Below, piece by piece: positions 27,856 through 36,193 of a DNA stretch of 46,490 bases (positions are counted from its first letter, which is position 1; every line of letters begins with the position of its first letter). Source of the stretch: Bacteroidales bacterium (lineage in GTDB: Bacteria; Bacteroidota; Bacteroidia; Bacteroidales; P3); contig JAFTBM010000007.1 in the NCBI GenBank assembly GCA_017455205.1, forward strand, positions 1 to 46,490, in the 5' to 3' direction. The notes under the pieces were generated by a model that did no database searches, was not told the origin of the DNA, and saw only the letters and a list, made by a program, of their open reading frames with translations. The position numbers and the translations under genes were made by a program.

Positions 27856-28863
27856 ATGGCAAAGATAGCAATCAATGGCTTTGGCCGTATCGGGAGATTA
27901 TCGTTCCGTGCACTGCTGGATCACCCCGAATTGGAGGTGGTGGCCATCAACGACCTGACTGATGCCAAGACGCTGGCCTACCTGCTGAAGTACGATTCCG
28001 TCCACGAGAACTTTGCGGGCGAGGTGAAGGCCGAGGGCGACTGCATTGTGGTGAACGGACGCAGTGTGAAGATCTACGCCGAGCGCGACCCGCAGAACCT
28101 GCCGTGGAAAGAACTGGGGGTGGACATCGTGGTGGAGTCCACTGGATTGTTCAAAAAACGCGAGCAGATGATGAAGCACATCAATGCTGGTGCCAAGAAG
28201 GTGATACTCACAGTGCCTGCCGCCAAGGCCGAGGACGCCGATGCCACGGTAGTGATGGGCGTCAATGACCAGATACTCACCCGCGAGATGCAGCTCGTCA
28301 GCAACGCCAGTTGCACCACCAACTGCCTCGCCCCGGTGGCCAAAGTGCTCAACGACAAGTTCGGCATCCGCCATGGCTTGATGAACACCATCCACAGCTA
28401 CACCAACGACCAGAAAATCCTCGACCAGCCACACAGCGACCTGCGCCGTGCCCGCGCTGCTGCCGTGAGCATCATCCCCACCTCGAGCGGTGCTGCCAAG
28501 GCAGTGGGATTGGTTATCCCAGAACTCAAAGGCAAGCTTGACGGCTTCGCCATGCGCGTGCCTACGCCCGATGGAAGCGTGGTAGACCTCACCGCCGAGC
28601 TCGAGCGCAACGTAACGAAAGAGGAAATCAACGCCGCTATCAAAGAGGCCGCCGAAGGTCCGATGAAAGGCATCCTCCAGTACAGCGAAGACCCGCTGGT
28701 GAGCATCGACATTGTGGACAACACCCACTCCTCGATATTCGACAGCCAGCTCACGCAGGTGATGGACGGCAACTTCGTCAAGATAGTCTCGTGGTACGAC
28801 AACGAGAAAGGCTACAGCACACGCGTAGGCGACCTCGCTGCCCGTATGGCCACACTGCTCTAA
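27856..28863 (+). CDS. gap: Glyceraldehyde-3-phosphate dehydrogenase
   Basis: 335 residues, the usual length. Rossmann start KIAINGFGRIGRL, catalytic C153 in NASCTTNCLAP, H180 in TIHSYTNDQ, and the phosphate-site ATG-type segment changed to SSGAAKAVGLVIPELKGKLDGFAMRVPTPDGSVVDL. Asp33 in AINDLTD points to NAD+ rather than NADP+ use. It converts glyceraldehyde-3-phosphate to 1,3-bisphosphoglycerate in glycolysis. It has its own promoter and terminator. Confidence 0.97.
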   Translation: MAKIAINGFGRIGRLSFRALLDHPELEVVAINDLTDAKTLAYLLKYDSVHENFAGEVKAEGDCIVVNGRSVKIYAERDPQNLPWKELGVDIVVESTGLFKKREQMMKHINAGAKKVILTVPAAKAEDADATVVMGVNDQILTREMQLVSNASCTTNCLAPVAKVLNDKFGIRHGLMNTIHSYTNDQKILDQPHSDLRRARAAAVSIIPTSSGAAKAVGLVIPELKGKLDGFAMRVPTPDGSVVDLTAELERNVTKEEINAAIKEAAEGPMKGILQYSEDPLVSIDIVDNTHSSIFDSQLTQVMDGNFVKIVSWYDNEKGYSTRVGDLAARMATLL

Positions 28864-28882
28864 TCCATCCATAGACACCAGA

Positions 28883-28920
28883 AAGCGGCTGTTGCCCCCC
28901 GCGTGCTGCAACAGCCGCTT
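28883..28920 (+). terminator. Rho-independent terminator after GAPDH
   Basis: A perfect 13-bp stem AAGCGGCTGTTGC with its complement, 12-base loop and a following TTTT (28919-28922). It ends only 20 bases before the fabG start codon. Confidence 0.88.
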
Positions 28921-28940
28921 TTCTCTTACACCGCACCATT

Positions 28941-29687
28941 ATGCTACTCCAAGGACAGACCGCCATTATCACCGGTGCCACTCGGGGCATCGGTCGCTCC
29001 ATCGCCCTCCGCTTTGCCCACGAGGGATGCAACATCGCCTTCTGCGGACGCACACGGAGCGAAGCTATGCTCGCCGTCGAAGCCGAATTGCAGGCACTCG
29101 GCATCCAAGCACGAGGCTACGCCGCCGATGTTGCCGACTATGCCTCGGCACAGGCCTTCGTCCAAGCCGTCGCCGCCGACTTCGGACGCATTGATATCCT
29201 CGTCAACAATGCTGGCATCACCGCCGATGCCGCCGTCAAACGCATGACCGAAACACAATTCGACCAAGTGGTAGGCACTAATCTCAAGTCGGTCTTCTGC
29301 ATGACCAAAGCCGTACAGCCGCTCCTGTGGAAGCAGGGCAAAGGCTCCATCATCAATATCGGCTCGGTGGTGGGCATCGCTGGCAACTACAATCAAGCCA
29401 ACTACGCAGCCTCGAAGGCAGGCATCATCGGCTTCAGCAAAAGCTGCGCCAAGGAGTTTGCTGCCCGCAACATCCGCGTCAATGTGGTCTGCCCTGGCTT
29501 TATCGCGACTGAAATGACCGACCAAGTGCCTAAGGAGCTGCTGGACACTTGGTGCAGTCGCATCCCGATGAAGCGTCCTGGCACCACCGACGAGGTGGCG
29601 CAGGTCTGCCTCTTTTTCGCCAGCGATATGTCGAGCTACCTTACCAGCGTAGTGCTGCCCGTCTGCGGTGGCATGGAGGACGCTTAA
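28941..29687 (+). CDS. fabG: 3-oxoacyl-ACP reductase-like short-chain dehydrogenase
   Basis: 248 residues. Cofactor motif TGATRGIG (residues 11-18), NNAG (89-92), and the catalytic set S142 in NIGSVVG, Y155 and K159 in YAASK. PGFIATEMTDQVP and the C-terminal SDMSSYLTSVVLPVCGGM are typical of FabG. It reduces 3-oxoacyl-ACP with NADPH in fatty acid synthesis; other short-chain dehydrogenases share these motifs, so the exact substrate is inferred. The start lies just after the GAPDH terminator, so it probably depends on read-through or a promoter overlapping the hairpin. Confidence 0.88.
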   Translation: MLLQGQTAIITGATRGIGRSIALRFAHEGCNIAFCGRTRSEAMLAVEAELQALGIQARGYAADVADYASAQAFVQAVAADFGRIDILVNNAGITADAAVKRMTETQFDQVVGTNLKSVFCMTKAVQPLLWKQGKGSIINIGSVVGIAGNYNQANYAASKAGIIGFSKSCAKEFAARNIRVNVVCPGFIATEMTDQVPKELLDTWCSRIPMKRPGTTDEVAQVCLFFASDMSSYLTSVVLPVCGGMEDA

Positions 29688-29690
29688 GAA

Positions 29691-29722
29691 AGTGAGAATT
29701 GAGAATTGAGAATTGAGAATTA
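29691..29722. repeat. GAGAATT short intergenic array
   Basis: Tandem GAGAATT-type units of 7 bases directly between fabG and the binding-protein gene. Same family as the arrays at 7363 and 38226. Confidence 0.7.
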
Positions 29723-29733
29723 ATATCCACACT

Positions 29734-30645
29734 ATGCACCTGCACCGACCCGTGGTGCTGCATTGGCTGCTCATGGTGGTCGCCATCGCCTTTGCGGCTT
29801 GCAGCCACGCACCACAACCGACCGACACAACTGCCAGGGTTGACACTTTCACCGACGACTACCACCGCACCGTAGTCGTCCCCTCCCACCCGCAACGCGT
29901 GGTCAGCCTCTCCCCTGCCGTTACCGAAATCATCTTTGCCCTCGGTGCGGAAGAGATTCTTGTGGGGCGCACCGACTTCTGCACCTACCCCCCCGAGGCT
30001 TCCGCCATACCTTCCATCGGGGGTATCAGCAACCTCAACATTGAAAGCATCCTCGTCCAAAGACCCGACTTGGTCATCAGCGGCTCTATGGTCTCGCGCA
30101 AAGCCACCGACCAGATGGAGCAGATGGGTGTCCCTATGGTCTGCGTCATCGAAAAGCCTCGGTTCGATGCCCTCTTTTCCAACATCGCCGCCATCGGATG
30201 CCTTGTGGGATGTCAGGCACAGGCCGACAGCCTGATAGCCACCGTTGACGCACGCCTACGCACCCTCGCCGATACCGCTGCCGACAGTCTCTCCCCCCGA
30301 CCCTCGGTCTACTACGTGGTCGGTTTCGGCCCAGCGGGCAACTTCACTGCTGGCGGCAACACCTTCATCAACGACATCATCCGCCTCGCTGGTGGACGCA
30401 ACATAGCCGCCGAAGTCGACGGTTGGAGCTACAGCCTCGAAGCCCTCATGCACGAAGACCCCGACTACATCATTGTGCGCCGCGAGGATAGTGCCGCCTT
30501 CTGCCAAGCCTCGCCCTACCGCAACCTTCGTGCTGTACGCAGTGGCCACGTCGTAGGTATGGTCAGCGGCACGATGGACCTCCAAGTGCCACGCAACATT
30601 GATGCCGTGCGCTACCTACGCCATCGCCTTCACCCCGAGCCTTAA
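29734..30645 (+). CDS. Periplasmic-binding lipoprotein (cobalamin/haem/iron type)
   Basis: 303 residues from the ATG at 29734; a TTG seven codons earlier lies in the repeat array and is less likely. A signal peptide with lipobox FAAC is followed by a BtuF/FepB-type fold: VDTFTDDYHRTVVVPSHPQRVVSLSPAVTEIIFALGAEEILVGRTDFCTYPPEA, IPSIGGISNLNIESILVQRPDLVI, and the late GWSYSLEALMHEDPDYIIVRR. It likely captures a corrinoid, haem or siderophore-like ligand for an ABC importer, but no permease or ATPase gene of that kind is adjacent in the window. Confidence 0.85.
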   Translation: MHLHRPVVLHWLLMVVAIAFAACSHAPQPTDTTARVDTFTDDYHRTVVVPSHPQRVVSLSPAVTEIIFALGAEEILVGRTDFCTYPPEASAIPSIGGISNLNIESILVQRPDLVISGSMVSRKATDQMEQMGVPMVCVIEKPRFDALFSNIAAIGCLVGCQAQADSLIATVDARLRTLADTAADSLSPRPSVYYVVGFGPAGNFTAGGNTFINDIIRLAGGRNIAAEVDGWSYSLEALMHEDPDYIIVRREDSAAFCQASPYRNLRAVRSGHVVGMVSGTMDLQVPRNIDAVRYLRHRLHPEP

Positions 30646-31287
30646 GCTATCATTTTCAATCGCACTTCCCCCTCGCCCATTACACCTCTCTCCCGATAGC
30701 CACCCGCTCCGTATCCGCTCCGTATCCACTCCGTATCCGCTCCGTATCAAGTCCGTATCCGAGCGGTGAACTTACGGCTCGAAAACGAAGCTGAAATGGC
30801 TCGGGTGGCTACCCACTTCTAAACACATTCTCTCCACCAAACTATCCCTTTCTTCTTGTCAGTAATCCTCTCCACTTTCGCACCAGTAGTACCCACATTC
30901 GTAGCAACAGAACCTTCCTTTCATCAGGCTGCCGACACTTCGCCATCGTTGCTCTCTCAAAGCCTTCAGCCACTAATCATGGCTGGGGGCGAAATAAATA
31001 CGCAGGTATTCAAAATTATTTCGTAACTTTGCAACCAGTATTTCGCAGCAAAAAAGATGCCCAGCCAAGTACATATACACATGCCCCCCCCACAGAAAAG
31101 GCACTGTATTAGTGAGTTATATAAGTTAATAGCTGGGGTATCTTCGCTGTCCTCCCTCTTATTTTTCTTTCATCTTTTTCCCACGTCAGCGGCGGGAAAG
31201 GGTCGGTTATTCCACCTCATGGCCTGCGGTGGTCGGCTTGGGCAGTGGACGGATTTGAGCATTTCATTCATTGATTAACTGGTTTGT
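30646..31287. other. Long intergenic region before the ABC ATPase gene
   Basis: Holds dispersed repeat family B copy 2 (30701-30787) and, at 31024-31031, a -7-like TAACTTTG without a matching -33 element. The latter would give a leader of about 250 bases for the ABC ATPase gene. A 73-codon plus frame at 31057-31278 has unusual composition and no homology I recognise; I do not call it. No RNA gene was seen. Confidence 0.55.
30701..30787 (+). repeat. Dispersed repeat family B, copy 2 (87 bp)
   Basis: Same orientation as 16527-16613, four differences in 87 positions. Similarity continues weakly into a following hairpin-like CGGGTGGCTACCC (CGGGTTGCTACCC in copy 1). Confidence 0.9.
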
Positions 31288-32601
31288 ATGGCAACGGCAA
31301 TAGAGTTCAACAATATCAGCAAGATTTACCGCCTTGGGACAGTCTCGACGGGGACGCTGGCGCACGACATAAAGCGCTGGTGGACGGTCAATGTGCAGCA
31401 CAAGGAAGACCCTTACCTGAAGATTGGCGAGACCAACGACCGCAGCAGTAAGGGCGAAAGCGAGTACGTGTGGGCACTGAAGGACATTGACTTCAAGGTG
31501 GAGCAGGGCGACGTGGTGGGTATCATCGGCAAAAACGGGGCTGGCAAGAGTACGTTGCTCAAGATACTCTCCAAGGTGACGGCACCCACCACGGGCAGCA
31601 TTCGTGCGCGCGGGCGCATTGGGTCGCTGCTTGAGGTGGGCACTGGCTTTCATCCCGAGATGACGGGACGGGAGAACATCTACATGAATGGTGCTATCCT
31701 CGGCATGACCAAGCAGGAGATAGGTCGCAAGCTGGACGAGATAGTGGATTTCAGCGGCTGCGAGCGGTATATTGACACGCCGGTGAAGCGCTACAGCAGC
31801 GGCATGATGGTGCGGCTCGGTTTTGCCGTAGCGGCACACCTTGACCCCGAGATACTGGTGGTGGACGAGGTGTTGGCCGTGGGCGATGCCGAGTTCCAGA
31901 AGAAGGCCATCGGCAAGATGCAGGACGTCAGCCGTGGCGAAGGCAGGACGGTGCTCTTCGTCAGCCACAATATGGCGGCAGTGAAAAACCTGTGTCGCAC
32001 AGGCATCGTTCTGCAAAACGGCAGGATGTACTACTCGGGAGATATCGATTCGGCCATTGATAGGTACCTTGACGATAGCAAAACGATGCTCAAGACAAGT
32101 GTGGAGAACCGTCCTGCGGCTACCAAAGGTGCTGGCGGGCGGTACAGCTTGGACATGGAAATCACGGCAGCCTACCTGCTCAATGCATCGCCAGCAGAGA
32201 TAGCCAACGATGAGCCTATTTCATTTGCCGTGTGCCTGAAAAGGAACAACCCTAAAGTGAGGAATGCACGGGTGTGCGTGTCGTTTGAAAACAATGAGGG
32301 TTTGCGGGTAACATACCATATTTCAAGGGAGATAGAGATTGAACGGGAAGAGACAAAGGTGAGACTATCCATTAGAAAACATCACCTCACCCCAGGATCA
32401 TACCACGCACGAATAGAGGTAGGGACGCGCGATTTCTCCCGCGGGGGATTTTGCAATAACTACGATGCCATCGACCGAGCGGTGGAATTTCACGTGAAAT
32501 ACATCCACCAGTCGCTCAAGGATGAATTTGGCGTATGGGACAATTCGTGGGGTCGAACCTATCAGGCCGATGAGAGCATTGAGGCCACTACGATCGAATA
32601 A
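31288..32601 (+). CDS. Polysaccharide-export ABC transporter ATPase, Wzt/TagH-like
   Basis: 437 residues. The nucleotide-binding domain has Walker A GIIGKNGAGKSTLLK, the type-specific IRARGRIGSLLEVGTGFHPEMTGRENIYMNG stretch, signature YSSGMMVRLGFAVA, Walker B ILVVDEVLAVGD and the switch histidine in LFVSHNM. Residues about 265-437 form a beta-rich C-terminal domain like the glycan-binding domain of O-antigen Wzt. It should power export of a lipid-linked glycan across the inner membrane. The partner permease (Wzm) is not next to it, which is unusual. The gene is followed 26 bases later by the methyltransferase. Confidence 0.9.
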   Translation: MATAIEFNNISKIYRLGTVSTGTLAHDIKRWWTVNVQHKEDPYLKIGETNDRSSKGESEYVWALKDIDFKVEQGDVVGIIGKNGAGKSTLLKILSKVTAPTTGSIRARGRIGSLLEVGTGFHPEMTGRENIYMNGAILGMTKQEIGRKLDEIVDFSGCERYIDTPVKRYSSGMMVRLGFAVAAHLDPEILVVDEVLAVGDAEFQKKAIGKMQDVSRGEGRTVLFVSHNMAAVKNLCRTGIVLQNGRMYYSGDIDSAIDRYLDDSKTMLKTSVENRPAATKGAGGRYSLDMEITAAYLLNASPAEIANDEPISFAVCLKRNNPKVRNARVCVSFENNEGLRVTYHISREIEIEREETKVRLSIRKHHLTPGSYHARIEVGTRDFSRGGFCNNYDAIDRAVEFHVKYIHQSLKDEFGVWDNSWGRTYQADESIEATTIE

Positions 32602-32627
32602 ATGGTAACCATATACTGACGAGGAAT

Positions 32628-33362
32628 ATGACACTCAATTTATTTAACATCTTCATTACCATTGGCAGGTATCGCCATTATTGCACAATCTGCGGGAAGT
32701 ATGTCAGGCACTTTCTTGACAACGGGACGCAGTCGATGGCCTGGGAGCAGCATCAGACCACAGGAGGAAGCTACCGCTTCGACCGTTGCCCTCACTGTGG
32801 CAGCTATGGCCGAACACGCATGATTAAAATGTTTCTGCAAGAAGGCAAGAGATTTGAAAATAAAGACATCCTGCACATAGCACCCGAGCAGAGCCTGCGC
32901 ACTTGGTTGCAAGAGCACAATTGCCGCTATACAGCAATAGACAAAAAGTCGGGATACTATATTGACAGATATGACGATGGGGTGCAAAACGGAGACATCA
33001 CCGCGCTGGACTTCCCCGATGTGTCCTTTGACATCATTATCTGTAGCCACGTGCTTGAACATGTGGACGATGACAGCAAGGCCATCAGCGAGATGTACAG
33101 GGTGTTGAGGCCAGGAGGTGTGGCCATCTGCCAAGTGCCGCTCGCAGTAGACCTGGAACGCACCATAGAAGCCGAACCGAATATGACAGCCGAAGAGCGG
33201 TTCAATCTCTTTGGCCACGATGACCATAAGCGGCTGTACGGGAAAGACTACTTCGCCAGATTAGAGCAAGGCGGCTTTATGGTTACACCACTGCACTTCG
33301 ATGTAAACTGCTTCAAGCATGGGCTGGAGCAAGAGGAGAGCCTGATAGTATGCCACAAATAG
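32628..33362 (+). CDS. Class I SAM methyltransferase with cysteine-rich N-terminus
   Basis: 244 residues. The N-terminus carries CTIC and, 40 residues on, CPHC (C-x2-C pairs), which could bind zinc. The SAM domain has a weak motif I (ILHIAPEQSL) and clear later motifs: DITALDFPDVSFDIIICSHVLEHVDDDSKAISEMYRVLRPGGVAICQVPL. It probably methylates a sugar or a glycan-chain end, given its place between a Wzt-like ATPase and a phosphoribosyltransferase-HAD protein. Wzt-type exporters with a C-terminal domain often recognise a modified chain end, which would fit, but this is inference. Confidence 0.82.
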   Translation: MTLNLFNIFITIGRYRHYCTICGKYVRHFLDNGTQSMAWEQHQTTGGSYRFDRCPHCGSYGRTRMIKMFLQEGKRFENKDILHIAPEQSLRTWLQEHNCRYTAIDKKSGYYIDRYDDGVQNGDITALDFPDVSFDIIICSHVLEHVDDDSKAISEMYRVLRPGGVAICQVPLAVDLERTIEAEPNMTAEERFNLFGHDDHKRLYGKDYFARLEQGGFMVTPLHFDVNCFKHGLEQEESLIVCHK

Positions 33363-33370
33363 CCACTTTT

Positions 33371-34333
33371 ATGCGCTACGTTACCATCAATGAGTTAAGC
33401 CAAATCATTCGCGACAACCTGTCGAGCATACCGCGCGACATCGACCTCGTGGTAGGCATCCCCCGCAGCGGAATGCTCGCGGCAGAAATGATTGCACTAT
33501 ACCTCAACATACAGCTATCGGACATTGATTCATTCGCCGAAGGGCGGGTATATTCAGTGGGGCTGACGCGGAGCAGCGATGTGGTTCAAAGGCCAATACA
33601 TCGCGTGCTGGTAGTGGACGACAGCATAAATAGTGGGCGTGCCATGGACAATGCCCGCAGACGCCTGCAACCCATCGCAGACAAATATGACCTGACGTAT
33701 ATGGCCGTAATAGCCTCATCGCATGGTGAGAAGTTGGTGGATATCAGCTGTACACGAATTGACGATGTGCGGGTCTTCGAATGGAATTTGTTCGAACACG
33801 GCATACTTCAGCAAGCGTTCTGCGATATAGATGGTGTATTGTGTGATGATCCTTTGGAGGACGATGATGGGGAGAAGTACCGCAACTTTATTCTGACTGC
33901 AAAGCCTAAATTTCTGCCGACAATAGAGATTGACACCCTCATCACCTGCCGACTTGAGAAATACCGTACACTCACCGAGCAGTGGCTAAAAGAACACAAC
34001 GTCCGCTACCGCCACCTCATTATGCTCAACATGCCTTCGCGCGATGCTCGTAGGCAGTGGGGCAAGCATGGTGAATGGAAAGGCATGCATTACAGAAATA
34101 GCGATAGCCTACTTTTCATTGAGAGCAGCAGTTGGCAGGCCGAGCAAATTGCAAAAGCTTCAGGTAAACCCGTTATCGACCTTGAGCAGAACAGGCTCAT
34201 CAGTACTGCTCGGATGCCATTGAAACAAAGGCTAAAGCGCAGGTTAAGAAAGCGATATCCTAAGCTTCTAAACTGGTTGTTAAGATTGCGGCACGGCCGA
34301 ACTAACATTCCCCAAAGCATCCCCAAAGAATAG
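33371..34333 (+). CDS. Phosphoribosyltransferase-HAD fusion protein
   Basis: 320 residues from the ATG at 33371 (MRYVTINELS); an ATG at 33350 overlapping the methyltransferase stop is the alternative. Residues 1-145 are a type I phosphoribosyltransferase: VVGIPRSGMLAAE and the PRPP loop VLVVDDSINSGRAM (79-92). A HAD-like half follows, with motif I DIDGVLCDDP (residues 152-161) and later segments LITCRLEKYRTLTEQWL and LFIESSSWQAEQIAKASGKPVIDLE, which fit HAD motifs II-IV. Similar two-domain proteins occur in surface-glycan clusters of Bacteroidetes; the substrate is not known to me. The arginine-rich C-terminal tail (LKRRLRKRYPKLLNWLLRLRHGR) may bind membrane or nucleic acid. Confidence 0.78.
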   Translation: MRYVTINELSQIIRDNLSSIPRDIDLVVGIPRSGMLAAEMIALYLNIQLSDIDSFAEGRVYSVGLTRSSDVVQRPIHRVLVVDDSINSGRAMDNARRRLQPIADKYDLTYMAVIASSHGEKLVDISCTRIDDVRVFEWNLFEHGILQQAFCDIDGVLCDDPLEDDDGEKYRNFILTAKPKFLPTIEIDTLITCRLEKYRTLTEQWLKEHNVRYRHLIMLNMPSRDARRQWGKHGEWKGMHYRNSDSLLFIESSSWQAEQIAKASGKPVIDLEQNRLISTARMPLKQRLKRRLRKRYPKLLNWLLRLRHGRTNIPQSIPKE

Positions 34334-34407
34334 CCCTTCTGTTCGTGTTTAGGACTGGAAGTATCTAACAGCAACGGGCAGATTGTGAGACCGCAATAAA
34401 GCAAAGG

Positions 34408-34436
34408 AGAGCTGTCAGTCATAGACCGACAGCTCT
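34408..34436. terminator. Bidirectional hairpin between the host glycan operon and the phage-like element
   Basis: AGAGCTGTC pairs with GACAGCTCT (9 bp); after one mismatch GTC pairs with GAC around an ATA loop. The following TCTTCTTTTCTCCC is T-rich on the plus strand. It marks the end of the plus-strand glycan genes and lies about 70 bases before the last minus-strand gene of the repressor operon. Confidence 0.78.
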
Positions 34437-34507
34437 TCTTTTCTCCCAGCGGAGAGAGAGGGATAAAGTGTGTTCTGTATCTCATTGAAAATCATATCCA
34501 TTTTACT

Positions 34508-34891
34508 CTACTCGCTGTCGTTGGTATTACTATGGGTCTTTCTTACCATGTCTTTGTAGAATTGTGCGGCTTCTGGTGTAGCGAATGCCTTTGACCAATC
34601 GCGATAGGTGTAGGTCTGCCCGCTGGCGATGTCTTGGTAATCCTCCATCCAAAGCTTCGCCAACGATGGCCGTATGTCATCCTCGTCTTCGCCGAAAACG
34701 TCGTACACCTCCATCGTGTACTGTTCGACCAGTATTGTACTCCATTCCCTGTAACCACTCCCAGGATGCAATAATAAGGCCTCAAACGCTACCGATTTCA
34801 GTTTCTCTAAAACTTTGTCTTCCTGCTCTATCTCCTGCATTGCTTCCATAAGCAACGCCATCTTGCGGAACGCTATATCATTCTTATTCAT
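34508..34891 (-). CDS. Unknown protein, last gene of the repressor operon
   Basis: 127 residues, acidic and probably mostly helical (MALLMEAMQEIEQEDKVLEKLKSV; YTMEVYDVFGEDEDDIRPSLAKLWMEDYQDIA). No signal peptide, membrane segment or motif I can name. It follows the small lipoprotein gene by 27 bases on the same strand. The terminator at 34408-34436 lies just downstream. Confidence 0.6.
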   Translation of the reverse strand: MNKNDIAFRKMALLMEAMQEIEQEDKVLEKLKSVAFEALLLHPGSGYREWSTILVEQYTMEVYDVFGEDEDDIRPSLAKLWMEDYQDIASGQTYTYRDWSKAFATPEAAQFYKDMVRKTHSNTNDSE

Positions 34892-34918
34892 TTCGGTGAT
34901 TGCATTATTTTCAACACG

Positions 34919-35206
34919 TTAAGTATTAGTAGCACATCTTACATTTGGTGCGTTTTTTGCTTTCGGCAAAGGAAATGGACACTTGTATAATATTGGCTTC
35001 GCATTTATTGAGACCGTGGCAGTAAGGAGAGGAATGGTAACGCCTGCACCAGATCCAGTGCATATCCATACAGAGTCTTGCTCTTCATCAGTGTTAAGCA
35101 TTATAGATTCTTCTAAAGGTTCTGTTCTCACATCCTCGTTTAATTTTAATGCGGACTGGCAGGCGAGAAAGATGGTCGGTAGGATTAGGTAAAGTACTTT
35201 TTTCAT
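34919..35206 (-). CDS. Small lipoprotein of unknown function
   Basis: 95 residues. MKKVLYLILPTIFLAC is a lipoprotein signal with lipobox FLAC at residue 16, followed by a short mature region with an EDEEQDSVWICTGSG-like stretch (residues about 37-54) and three late cysteines. Probably anchored in the outer or inner membrane. In a phage lysogenic operon, small lipoproteins are known to act in superinfection exclusion in other phages; here that is only a suggestion from position. Confidence 0.62.
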   Translation of the reverse strand: MKKVLYLILPTIFLACQSALKLNEDVRTEPLEESIMLNTDEEQDSVWICTGSGAGVTIPLLTATVSINAKPILYKCPFPLPKAKNAPNVRCATNT

Positions 35207-35267
35207 AGAAATATGATTGCTATATTCTTACTATGGTGTGGCTTTTGGTGGAGATGTTTATGTCTAA

Positions 35268-35765
35268 CTATAATCTTTCTAATATTGGGTTTACCTGTTT
35301 TGGAAATTCTTCTTTCAAGAAACTCATAATTTGTACTGAAAAAGATATGGTTTCTAATGCGTTCATCGCCTCAATGGGTATCCCGTTTTTGAAATCATTC
35401 CATGTTCGAGGGTGAGATAGGTTGTAGCAGTATATAGAATTGTTCAGAAATATTTCATTAGTTGGACTGAAGAATTGTTTTGAATAAAAACTGATTGCCT
35501 TACACAATATCTTAAAGTATTCTTCCCCGTGTACCATTGCAGAAATTATTGCAGCAAGTTTAGTTGTTTCATCATTGCTTATTCCTTTCTCGTGATGAAG
35601 GTGTGCAATTAAAAAACCGCAGTTTTCAAGCAAGGCATATTCCCGTTCTTCCTCTTTATGCAGAGAGCTGAACATATATTTATTTTCAAGAATTTTGTAG
35701 AGTATACCGGAACACATTCCTATGCGCTCAGCCAGTTCGTTTAATACAAATGGGTTAGTACTCAT
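35268..35765 (-). CDS. Unknown protein in the repressor operon
   Basis: 165 residues from the ATG at 35765 (MSTNPFVLNELAERIG); a longer frame to 35930 would lie within the upstream gene in another frame. It looks all-helical: CSGILYKILENKYMF, EREYALLENCGFLIAHLHHEK, KLAAIISAMVHGEEYFKILCKAISFYSKQFF. There is no signal peptide or known motif. It starts 14 bases after the membrane-protein gene. Confidence 0.62.
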   Translation of the reverse strand: MSTNPFVLNELAERIGMCSGILYKILENKYMFSSLHKEEEREYALLENCGFLIAHLHHEKGISNDETTKLAAIISAMVHGEEYFKILCKAISFYSKQFFSPTNEIFLNNSIYCYNLSHPRTWNDFKNGIPIEAMNALETISFSVQIMSFLKEEFPKQVNPILERL

Positions 35766-35779
35766 ACTATAGTTTTTAT

Positions 35780-36193
35780 TTAAAATGTATAGTATACATG
35801 AACAAGAAAGGAAAACATGCCCACTCCAATGAGGAGATATAGCCACGTCATCGGTAGTAGCTTTGCCATCTTCCCACCAATCCAACCTCCCATTGCCCAT
35901 AAAAATGGTAGAAATAATATAACTAACCACCAGCGAATATTTATAAACGCTACCACTATCGAAAATATGAGTACGTAAAGACCAAGATTAGTCCCAATAA
36001 TACTCAACATTGATGGTTGTGTTTTCTCAAGGTAACAACAAGCTGTCCAACAAACCCAATATATAAATAATGCAGCAAGGTAGATTGCCCATACATAATT
36101 TGGGTAATTTGTATGTACACACTTGGCGTTAATTAAAAAAGGTAGACCAATCGCAGGGATATAGCCGATGGTTAGAAACAACTCTTTTTTCAT
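35780..36193 (-). CDS. Small multi-pass membrane protein in the repressor operon
   Basis: 137 residues with about four or five membrane helices (LFLTIGYIPAIGLPFLI; YVWAIYLAALFIYWVCWTACCY; NLGLYVLIFSIVVAFI; WWLVILFLPFLWAMGGWI; WLYLLIGVGMFSFLVHVYY). Its ATG overlaps the repressor TGA (ATGA), so it is translationally coupled to the repressor and should be made in lysogens. Function unknown. Confidence 0.68.
   Translation of the reverse strand: MKKELFLTIGYIPAIGLPFLINAKCVHTNYPNYVWAIYLAALFIYWVCWTACCYLEKTQPSMLSIIGTNLGLYVLIFSIVVAFINIRWWLVILFLPFLWAMGGWIGGKMAKLLPMTWLYLLIGVGMFSFLVHVYYTF

Noticed and set aside
31057-31278. 73-codon plus frame before the ABC ATPase gene
   Set aside because: Unusual composition and no recognisable features; more likely part of the leader.
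34334-34507. tRNA attachment site at the left edge of the phage-like element
   Set aside because: No tRNA sequence was found here; the only clear structure is the terminator hairpin at 34408-34436.
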